This document shows, piece after piece, positions 20,742-32,700 of a DNA stretch of 64,000 nucleotides. The notes below the pieces were generated by a model. It was given only the letters and a program-made list of their open reading frames with translations, searched no databases and was not told the DNA's origin. The DNA comes from Gari tellinella (lineage: Eukaryota; Mollusca; Bivalvia; Cardiida; Psammobiidae): contig OV277869.1 in assembly GCA_922989275.2 (NCBI GenBank), positions 1,178,001 through 1,242,000 on the forward strand, written 5' to 3'. The number at the start of each line of letters is the position of its first letter. The first letter of the stretch is position 1. The translations under genes and the position numbers were made by a program.

Positions 20742-23700
20742 GTAAGATATAGAGAAAAAGGAATGCTTTTATTTTTCCTAATATCCCCGTCTGTACAAAA
20801 TGATTACAGTGAAGCTCGCTTATAAGGAAATTGGATGTAACGAAATACTGGATACAACGAACCGAAATTTATTCCCCATCTCTTATTAACGGGTAGTAAA
20901 ATTGACCTGATATAACGAAATTTGGATATAACAAAACATGTATTGGATATAACAAAACAGAATTTATTCCCCATCTCTTATTAACGGGTAGTAAAATTGA
21001 CCTGATATAACGAAATTTGGATATAACAAAACATGTATTGGATATAACAAAACAGAATTTATTCCCCATCTCTTATTAACGGGTAGTAAAATTGACCTGA
21101 TATAACGAAATTTGGATATAACAAAACATGTATTGGATATAACAAAACAGAATTTATTCCCCATCTCTTATTAACGGGTAGTAAAATTGACCTGATATAA
21201 CGAAATTTGGATATAACAAAACATGTATTGGATATAACAAAACAGAATTTATTCCCCATCTCTTATTAACGGGTAGTAAAATTGACCTGATATAACGAAA
21301 TTTGGATATAACAAAACATGTATTGGATATAACAAAACAGAATTTATTCCCCATCTCTTATTAACGGGTAGTAAAATTGACCTGATATAACGAAATTTGG
21401 ATATAACAAAACATGTATTGGATATAACAAAACAGAATTTATTCCCCATCTCTTATTAACGGGTAGTAAAATTGACCTGATATAACGAAATTTGGATATA
21501 ACAAAACATGTATTGGATATAACAAAACAGAATTTATTCCCCATCTCTTATTAACGGGTAGTAAAATTGACCTGATATAACGAAATTTGGATATAACAAA
21601 ACATGTATTGGATATAACAAAACAGAATTTATTCCCCATCTCTTATTAACGGGTAGTAAAATTGACCTGATATAACGAAATTTGGATATAACAAAACATG
21701 TATTGGATATAACAAAACAGAATTTATTCCCCATCTCTTATTAACGTATAGTAAAATTGACCTGATATAACGAAATTTGGATATAACAAAACATGTATTG
21801 GATATAACAAAACAGAATTTATTCCCCATCTCTTATTAACGGGTAGTAAAATTGACCTGATACAGTGGAGAATCTGTTATTCTTTCCCAATAAACGCGTT
21901 TACGCTAAAACTATTATTTGCAGTGCAAACAGTTTGGAGCCAGATCAGACGCCGGGTAACCCGGCGTCTGATCAGGCTCCAAACTATTTGCCACCAAGAT
22001 AAACATGAAATATCAGAATTGTCCCAAAGTTGTTCTTTTCTACGTTTTAGCGCTTTGCGTTTGCGTACGTTTGCGTTTAAACGGGAAAGAATAACAGATT
22101 CTCCACTGTATAACGAAATTTGGATATAACGAAAGAAATCAGACGGACCCGGCGACTTCGTTATAAGTGAGCATCACTTTCACTGTATTGCATGTAACTC
22201 GACCTATTATCAGACTCAAAACTTATTTGCTCTACATGTAAATCATTTCCCCGCCGCAGGCGATTGAAGTCGAATTTGCAAATTGTTTGGATCCAGATCA
22301 GACACCGCGTAACGCGACGTCTGGTCAGGATCCAAACAGTTTGACACTCGTATTGAATTTTGCCTCAAATCTAATTTTGAATCAATTTTGCAAACAACAA
22401 TATTGACGCAGACAACACTATGGTGATGAAGGGTACAGTGGAGAATCTGTTATTCTTACGTCATTGGTGACGTCATACAGTAGAGAATCTGTTATTCTTT
22501 CCCAATAAACGCGTTTACGCTAAAACTATTATTTGCAGTGCAAACAGTTTGGAGCCAGATCAGACGCCGGGTAACCCGGCGTCTGATCAGGCTCCAAACT
22601 GTTTGCCACCATGATAAACATGAAATATTAGAATTGTCCCAAAGTTGTTCTTTTCTACGTTTTAGCGCTTTGCGTTTGCGTACGTTTGCGTTTAAACGGG
22701 AAAGAATAACAGATTCTCCACTGTAAAAACACATGATAAATTTGGCATTGAAAGGGTTAATGTTTCATGTCCGTAATGCGGTTCAATGTGAAAACATTAA
22801 TTTGACAAATTTTGTTTTAACATTTTTACCGATGCACTGCCTTACCCCGAGTACAATTGTTATTTGCAAACAGTTTGAATCCTGATCAAACTTTTTGACA
22901 CTCATTTCAATATTGTTTAAGTCAAGATACCTAATTTTGAATAGAGAAATAAAGGCAAACGACAACTGTATATTACGTCATGGCAGTAGAGGGGTTAAGA
23001 TTTAATATTATAATGGATATTTCCTTTCTTTTGTTGATTGAAGAATAAAAACGTCACTGGTGCAGAACTGGTGCTCCCACTTTCAATTTTCAAAACTTTC
23101 CCCTGCAAAATGTCAAAAATCCATTCGTAAGGTTTCATATTCTTATTTTATACGTGTATGTAATGTTTTATTTTGCAAAAGACATATATGTCCATCAGTA
23201 TTATACAACGAGAAATGACGGGCAGTCATTCATTATATCCAAATGCTAATAACAAAGATAGCGAATAAATTATATGTAAATTTATCTGCACTTCAAAGTG
23301 TTTGTTTATATGTTGTAAGATGCTTTCGAATACATTATTCCACTGCAGAAGATAGTTCCAGTTTATACAGTCATGATTATGTATCATAACAAATATCCCC
23401 ATTACTCTAGTAGCTTGAAAGCTTAAAACAGACTGAAAGTAAAGCAGAATGCGCTTTAATGCAGATCAGACACCGCGTTACCCTGCGTCTGATATTGATT
23501 CAAGCTGTTTGTCACTCGTCATTAATATTTTTCTGTTCAAAATGTCCAATATTTCAATTTGAGAAAAACAGCAGACGACAATTTTAAGCAGACGATATTG
23601 CAGCCGGGATAATTGTCTTTATGGGGAAACAGTGACAAGCGTTGTTGTTAGGAAGGAATTGTTGTTCGGAGAGCCGTTAAAGGGAAGGTGCACTGTATAC

Positions 23701-26700
23701 AATTTGTATTTATAACATAACAGACGGCGTGAGCGTTGAATAACACCCGTTGTTTAAATGTCATATATAACTAGTTATATAACTATGCAAATGAGTTACG
23801 CCACGACGTCGTTTACTTGTGACGTCATTAAAATGCGCTCTATGCGTTCGATTTCCAACGTCTTCATTCCATCATGTAGATTCAATTTTATAGATTTTTG
23901 GTGTAATTAATCAATATTAGATCTACATGAAAGAGTTTATTAATACATATAACAACATAAACATTATGCTAGCGAACGGGGTTAGTTTGGAACAACCTTT
24001 TTTCCTGTATAGATCTACTTATATCGCGCTTAGCATTCTCTTGACCTCAAAGGCTGCGATAAATAACATTTCTATGTTATGCTATAAAAAGAATATAACA
24101 TTCGTGTTCATAATTTATTGGATTTATCAAACTCGTCGTTTTAGAAAACGATAAAAACTCGGCAAACCCTCGTTTTTATCGTTTTCTAAAAGACTCGTTT
24201 AATAAATCCAATAAATTATGAACACTCATGTAATATCCTATATTTATTTATTCGGTGGTGTAATTGCAGCCAAATGTGAAATAAGTTCTAGAACAAAACG
24301 TCGCAAGTGGAAGTTGATACATGTACTATCAGGAAAGATAGTTTCATTACCTTGGGGCTCTTTAGCAAGAGTATTCAAATTATGACTCCCTGGTCGAAAA
24401 TAGCGCCACCCATTGGCTTATCAGGTGGGTTTTTTTAAATAGCATAACCTTTAAAAATTGTCTCAGAATTATTTGACATGTACCTTTGTCCAACGGTCAT
24501 CTACCAAAATTGTTCAAAATAAAATTATGACCCTCGGGTCAAACGATGGCCCCGCCCTTGGGCATAACTGTTACAGTTGTTCATAGACATATTTAAGGAA
24601 AACCTTTAAAATCTTCTTTCCTGGGACCATATTTCCCAGACCTTCCATATGTTGGTATGGATCTTTGCCTTGTCGTCCTCTGTCAAGATTGTTCAACTAA
24701 CGACCCCCGGATCAAACTTGGCCCGCTCTGGGACATCTTTCACGGGAAATATTAAAATTAATATTCTTTTTCTCTGAAACCGTAGGGCCTAAACTTTTAT
24801 TTGTTTGGCATGCAGCTTTGCCTTATGGTCATCTATCAATACTGTTCAAATTTTGACAACGGAGTAAAATAATAGTCCCGCCCCGTGACTTATCAGTTTA
24901 CGTAGACTTATATAGGAAAACCTTTAAAATCTTCTTCTCTGAAACAGTAAGGCCTGTAGCTTTGCCGTATAGTCCTCTACCAAAATTGTTCAAATCTTTA
25001 CACCCTGGTCAAAAATGGCTTAACTCTTTCCTCCCTGAAACTTTAAATGGACAATTCCAGTTTCCATTTATGTCTAGTCCATTTCTGACTTTTAAGGGTT
25101 GTTTTTTGACAATGTTTGGCATTGTGACAAACAGTGAAGACCCTGATCAGAGGGCTCCTTTCGGAGCCCTCTGATCTCGGTCTTCACTGTTTGCATAGGA
25201 CATGTGTACTATTCACATGTACACTGTTTGAAAAGGACGCCTATATGCGGGATTAGGGTTCAAAGAGTTAACATAGACTTAATTACAGGAAGTCTTTAAA
25301 AGATCTTCTTTTCTGAAACCGAAGGCCGAGAACTTTCATATTTGGCATGCACCATTGCCTTATTGTCCACTGTTTTAATGTTATATAATTGCATTTGTGT
25401 TTAAACGGGAAAGAATGGCGTTGTTTCGACTGTAAGGAAGTACGTACGGAATGAACTACATGTCCTGTAGCATTTCGTGGTGGTGCATAAACATATTCAG
25501 CAAGAAAATGGCTAAAAGTAGAGATAGCCCTGACCAAATTCAACACAATTTTATCTAAACCAGGTCGGCCACTTATCATCGAGGCCACGGACTATAGATG
25601 GTATTAATGTGGCCCTCACCGAGAAAACCGTTTATAAACAGTGCAAAAACCATTGCATATGTGCAGCCGATTTCGTAGGAGTATCGAATGCGCGGATCTA
25701 CGAGAACTCATTTATAAAAATATTAATTGATGATTATATTAATCCTTTCACTGCAATGACGTCACAAACAATTGTCATCTTACTTCTCAAGAAAAGTTGT
25801 AGCTATTTTTGACTGACTTGGTGACATCATGGCAGTGAAGGGGTTACAGTGGAGAATCTGTTATTCTTTCCCGTTTAAACGCAAACGTACGCAAACACAA
25901 AGCACTAAAACGTAGAAAAGAACAACTTTTGGACAATTCTGATAATTCTTGTTTATCTTGGTGGCAAACAGTTTGGAGCCTGATCAGACGCCGGGTTACC
26001 CGGCGTCTGATCTGGCTCCAAACTGTTTGCACTGCAAATAATAGTTTTAGCGCAAACGCGTTTATTGGGAAAGAATAACAGATTCTCCACTATAAGCTTC
26101 CACTATGCACTGCTGGGTTTATGTAATTTGCTCTTTTGCTGTGGAAAAAAGGATGTTCCTTACGATCGAAGTGATGCCCATTGATCAAAGTTGCCAATAT
26201 TTCAGGGCGGGGAATCTTGACCCCAACTCTGTGGATCCGTGCATGTCTCAGATAAGAATGTGGACAATATAAATGGGAAATACTTCATTCTTTCTCGTTT
26301 AACTCTTTCAACAACAAATCACTCTTGTCGGGTTATAAGGTTCCCTTGTGGATCATTTTGGTTAACAAGGCATGAACCAGTCTGCTTGGACGTCTGTGTA
26401 GTTTAATAATTACTGGTCTTAAATAGCAAACAGTGCGGATCCTGATAAGAGGGTTCCTATAGGAACCCTCTGATCTGGGTCCACATTGTTTGGAAATGTA
26501 ATGAGTTTACTCACTTTATTTATATCGGCCGTTTCAGATGCCAAGTTTAACAAACATGAGCGCCTTAAGGAGGTCATGTTGATGGTCCAGAACAATGCCA
26601 CGCTCATGGAAATGTACAATGCGCATGTGCAGAAAATCGCAGATGCACGAGTAAGTATATGATTTACCTTTCCTGTCACGAACATACTGAACTCTTTGCA

Positions 26701-29700
26701 CGCTAGCGGCAGAATCGTGATTATCTGTGCAAACAGTTTGGATCCTTTTCATAGCCTGTTTCTATTTTTGAAGATAGGTAACCGCTTAAAGCATATATAA
26801 AGTAAAGCAGAATGCGGCTTAAGGTCCTTTTCTTTCATCCTGTTTTAAGCCACGATAGGACAAGATATAGGAAATACTTCTTATATGTTGCAAATTCATT
26901 ACTTTTTATAATTGAAACAGTTTTTCCTTAATGGAGGAATGGACTAAATGCGTAAAAATGTACAGTGGAGAATCTGTTATTCTGACGTCATTGGTGACGT
27001 CATACAGTGGATAATCTGTTATTCTTTCCCGTTTAAACGCAAACGTACGCAAACGCAAAGCGCTAAAACGTAGAAAAGAACAACTTTTGGACAATTCTGA
27101 TAATTCTTGTTTATCTTGGTGGCAAACAGTTTGGAGCCTGATCAGACGCCGGGTTACCCGGCGTCTGATCTGGCTCCAAACTGTTTGCACTGCAAATAAT
27201 AGTTTTATCGTAAACGCGTTTATTGGGAAAGAATAACAGATTACCCACTGTATCAATGGAGTAAAGAGTTAAAGGAGGCGATGAAAGGGGCGAAATGCAT
27301 AAAGCCATTGTATGGTATATTTGTGTAAGACTTGTTACTAACTACAGCGCTCCCTCTCTACAACGGCCCTCCCAACAAAGATTCCCTCCTCACAATGACG
27401 CTTGCCGCTGATCCCGAAACAAGAAATGATGTCCAACCTTTTTACGTCTGCAATATCTTCTGCTTGAAGTTGTCGTCTGCTGTTTTTCTCAAAATTACAT
27501 ATTGGGCATTTTGACATAACAAACCTTAGTGACGAGTGACAAACAGCTTGAATCCAGATCAGACGCCGCGTTACGCGGCGCCTGATCTGGATTCAAGCTG
27601 TTTTCAAATGTAAGCATATTTCCCTCTCTATAACGACTCCCTCCGAACAACGAACACAATTGTTGTCTCCCATTGGATGTCGTTGTAGAGAGGGAGCGCT
27701 GTATATTATCAACATTTTATTGACATCCAAGTAGTTAATTCAACGATAATTAGCCTTTTATTATTTTATCCACTCGACTGTTATTTTTTTTGTACACAGG
27801 CAAAACTGCTTAGCAATACAAAGCGTCAAGCTTCTGCCTTCGGCTGTGCGCAACCACTAGCATCGTCAACGCCCACATCCGGTATGTATTTGTTGAGAAA
27901 TTAACTTCCGGTATGTATTGAAATTATGTTTAAACTTTCCCTCTCTTTGAACGATTACATTTGTAACTTTTCGCTTGAACTTGGTTCCAACTTTCGTATT
28001 GTAATACTTTCAGTTAATTACATTGACATTATAAACTAGTTACTTAATAGATACGGCAGGGCTGCCATAAGTTGACAAGAAAAATCCTAAGATTTCCAAA
28101 TTTGCATTTTTCAAATGTGATTTTACGAATCGTACCTTTACCCCGTAGCCTTTTTCTTGTTTTGTTGACATGCGACTGCTTAAAGCAAGCTGTAAGTAAA
28201 GCAGAATGCGCCTCAGGGCGCATTCTGCTTTACTTTCAGCCTGCTTTAAGCTACCATGAAGTGGGGAAAAATCCGGAGATTTAGGAAAAATCCGGAGAAA
28301 TGGCAGCCCTGATACGAATGTTTACGCCTTTAAGGTATACTTTTTCGGTCTCCATTGAAGAAAATAGTTCCATTTTATACAGTTATGAAAGTGCACCATA
28401 ACAAAATAGTGTCTATATCTTAGCAGATGGAAGCTTAAAGTAGATTATACGTTAATTAGAGATATGGAAAATTGTTTTGTTGTATACAATATTTGCTTTA
28501 TCGCATAACTTGAGGTCTTGGGGTGGCATAAAGCCATTATATAAATATCGTATTCCACTAGTGCAATATCGTTTTGGATTCCGGCCCAAACTGTTCGTCC
28601 ACAAGCGCTAAATGTGTCTGAAATTGTTATGTAATACATGTACTAGTTAAAAGAATCTCACATTCGTTCTCATTACTGATCATTTTTAATACACTCGTTG
28701 ACTAAAATCAATATGACGCGAGCCAAGGCTCGCGTCATTTTATTTTAGTCAATTCGTTTATTAAAAATGATAAAACATGAGCACTCATGTAAGATCCTCT
28801 ATATATCCAATTTCGTCACTGTAAACGTATTGTTTGTGTATTTCAGTGCATGATTTGCGACCTGAACATGTTAATGTCGTTGCTGCTATGGGCGACTCGC
28901 TGACGGTAAGACATTGTTGGCGTGTCTGGGGTCCAAGGTCAATGCGTTTGTGCTAAAACAATCATTTCTAATTAAAAACAATTTGGTGTCCGCCATCTGA
29001 ATATACTCCAAATACTGGGTTGTACAATACCAAATAATAGGGAGCTATATGATTTTTCAGTACATATAAGCCCGGTTTTACCAAATCTAGTGATAAGCTT
29101 TTTAATGCATTTTAATTCAAAAAGCGTTCGCTCCTTGATAATTCCTAAGGCGCTTCGTAATTCTAAATATTTGGAATGTGAACAAAGGGAAAAAACTGTT
29201 ACACTACTTTTAAAGTCAGCTTTAAGACTGTTTTGACTGAAGAAATGTAAATCTCAGTGTCAAACAGTTTGGATCCTGATCAGACGCCGCGTTATACGCC
29301 TTACACGGAGTCTGGGTATAATCTAAACTGTTTGTAAAGTCGCCTTAATTTTTCTCACCATGTAAAATACATATTTGTGTATTGAACAAGACCAGAATAG
29401 AAAAATTATTTTATCTTTTTGCCCGGTTACACATTGTACTAACAAGGCTCTACGAGTATATAGTCCAATATTAACACTACTTTCTTCTTTATTTACCGCT
29501 AAAAGTGTACTAAGTCACATTTTCAAAAGTTGTCTTCAGTACAAACTGCTGGTATAAACATATAAATCATATGCGATGTCATAGAAAGATGATCAACAAT
29601 TATAGCTTATTATTCAAAGCATCCTTGGAAAACACGTAAGTGTACGACCCACAATTACACGTAGGTCAAAAGGGGGCATATGTTTACGTCGCAAAAACAG

Positions 29701-32700
29701 TACGAATAGTCTCATTACCTGTAACTCGTATCGTTTAAACATTACAGAACAAAATTGTAATCAACTCGTACACAATCATGTACCACGTTAAATAACATGC
29801 AATCATATAATACAAACATACATACATGGTCACAGTAGTTTATAGTAGATATTAATATAGGTATAAACTTGTAATAATATAGTTCAGAAAACACATAGAA
29901 AGCATTTTTTTAATAAGCGTTTTTTAATGATAAATAAATGTAGTATTGCTTATTATCAATAAATTCTACATTCCGCCGTGGACCAGTGATACAGTGGAGA
30001 AAACGTTATTCTTTCCCAATAAACGCGTTTACGCTAAAACTATTATTTGCAGTGCAAACAGTTTGGAGCCAGATCAGACGCCGGGTAACCCGGCGTCTGA
30101 TCAGGCTCCAAACTGTTTGCCACCAAGATAAACACGAATTATCAGAATTGTCCAAAAGTTGTTCTTTTCTACGTTTTAGTGCTTTGCGTTTGCGTACGTT
30201 TGCGTTTAAACGGGAAAGAATAACAGATTCTCCACTGTACCAGCGGTCAGCTAATGGCGACAATGGTACAGTGCAAAACGTACATTGTCACTGTAATTTA
30301 TAGTAGATATTTAGTATAGGTATAAACTTGTAATAATATAATTAAGCAGAAAGCACATAGAAAGCATTTTTTATTGATAAGCGTTTTTTATTGATAAAAA
30401 CATGTAGTATTGCTCATCATCAATAAATTCTAAAAATTTGTAGAAAGCACAATACTGTAGAAAACACTGTGCATCGTACTGCACCATATGAACTTTATCT
30501 ATATAATAGTTTAAACAGAACTAAGCTGTTGCCAATTCTAACATTCCTTATGTAGGAGAATTAACTATGCAATGTGGCCGCTTCAAGCATGTTTAAAGTT
30601 AACCCATTACCCCAAAGTCTGTTTCTAGTTTTGAAGACAGGTGACCACTTAAAGCAGGTTGAAAGTAAAGCAGAATGTGCCTTAAGGCACATTCTGCCTT
30701 ACTTTCAACCAGCTTTAAGCTAAAACCTGCTGGGCTATATAAAATATTTGTAATGGTAATTGTTCATGAGGGTATAAACTGGAACTATTTTCTTCAGCGG
30801 AGGAATAAATTAAATACGCTAAAATTCGCTTCTATGGGGGAAAGGGTTAACCAGAATGCGTCTGATACGCATTCTGCTGTACTTAAACTATCTGCGATAA
30901 TGCTAGGTTCACACCAACGGCGCTTTGATGGCGCTTTAAAGCGGCGTGCAAAGCGGCACCAAAGCATAACAAAGCTTGATTAAAGCGTCAGGGTCGTAAT
31001 AAATCGTGGGAAAGTTTGGAGTAAAGCGGGACATTCGGCAAGAGCGCCCAATTTTTTAAAACTGTTTAAAAATTTGGGGCGCTCTGTCACGAATTGATTA
31101 AAGCGCCTAGATCGTACAAAAGCTTATCAAAGCTTAACAAAGCGTAACAAAGCTCAGCAAAGCTTGACTCAAAGCGTAGGAAAGCTTAACAGAGCTTGAT
31201 TCAAAGCGGGGACGCCATTCTTCACGGTCTGTCACCACTTGACACGCTTCGTTAAGATGTCTCAAGATTTGTTACGATCTGGCATGAAGATCTGACACGA
31301 GGTCAGACGCTTTCATCAAGATCTGACACGCTTTATTACGTTTTGTTACGTTTTCATGAAAGATTCTCACGCTTTCCCACGAATTGAGACGCTTCGATCA
31401 AGGATTGACACGTTTTGTTAGGCTTTGTTACGCTTGGCAAGTTTCTTCACGCTCTCTCACGCTCTTTCACGCTTTCAAGGGCTAGGATGTAGTTATACAA
31501 CAGGGAGACAAACATCATGTCTTCTTCAGATAGATCATGCTCTGGTTCATCTGGAAATTCTGGATCTTGTTGTTCTGCCATCGTGTTCTGGAGTCAAAGA
31601 TGCAATGATAGTTTGGAACTTTTGCATCTTTATGTAGGCTCTGGAAAAAAATCGGCATGAAATCGGCGATCTTGACATTTTCCAGTGCGTAACAGAGCTG
31701 AACAGAGCGTAACAATGCACAACAAAGCTTGATAATCGTATCAGAGCTTGATTTGAAGCACCATACTCGCATCACAGCGTAATAAAGTGTAATAAAGCTT
31801 ATTAAAGCGTGACTTCAAGCGTAACAAAGCCTGATGAAAGTGGGACCACAGCGCGAGGAACCGTAACAGGTCGGGAAATAATTCGTCCCAAAGCGGCAAC
31901 CAATTCGTATCAGAGCGTATCAGAGCTTATCAGAGCGTAAGAGATCGTAATATTTTTTGAAAAGTTAACAAAAATGACGACGCTTTGCTCGCCGATTTAA
32001 AGCGCGGCATTCGCCGTTGGTGTGAACCTAGCATAATATAAAAGTATTTCTTCGTGTGCATATTTATGACTGTATAACATGGAACTATTTTCTTTAGTGA
32101 GTGAATATTTTAAGTGTTATTTATTAAGTAATGGGTTAAGTAAACGGCAAATTCAGGAGCTTTCTGATTTATTGTCACCTTGCTTTAATGCTTTAAGCTG
32201 TCACCTCTCTTTTATACAATCAAGAAGCCTTCGCTTCAGTGGTCGTAAAAAGGAGGTTTTATATCAACGTTTTGTAGGCTGGAAATGGTATCCTTGGAAC
32301 AAACATTTTACATTGCCTTACCGAGTACAGAGGGCGCTCATGGAGGTATAGTATAGTGCTCCCTCCCTACAACGGCCCTCCGAACAACGGTTTCCTCCGA
32401 ACAACAATGTTTGCCGCAGTACAGTTCTCCCTCCCTACAACGGCCCTTCGAAGAACGATTCCCTCCGAACAACAATGCTTGCCGTTGTTACCTAAATATT
32501 TACGTCTAGAACGCTTTCACAGCTGTAATATCGTCTGCTTAAAAGTGTTGCCTTTTGTCTTCTCAAAGTAACGTACTGGACATTTTGAGAGAGGAAACAT
32601 GAAGAAGAGTGACAAACAGCTTGAATCCAAATCAGACGTCGCTCTTACGCGGTGTCTGATCTAGAATTAAGCTGTTTGCAAATGTAAGCTCAACACTCTT

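Larger units (their letters stand above)
20807..22185. mobile_element. MITE TA-5 with an expanded tandem array
   Basis: The ends CAGTGAAGCTCGCTTATAAG and CTTCGTTATAAGTGAGCATC...CACTG lie between TA copies (20805-20806, 22186-22187). Most of the interior is a 95-bp tandem repeat, and a TA-2 MITE (21863-22108) sits at its right end. Confidence 0.8.

Noticed and set aside
20869..21829. Nine identical overlapping 66-aa minus-strand frames
   Set aside because: They are produced by the 95-bp tandem repeat, not by genes.
22538..30303. Repeated frames reading MQTVWSQIRRRVTRRLIRLQTV
   Set aside because: They are translations of the HP-A palindrome and TA-2 ends; they recur on both strands wherever TA-2 occurs.
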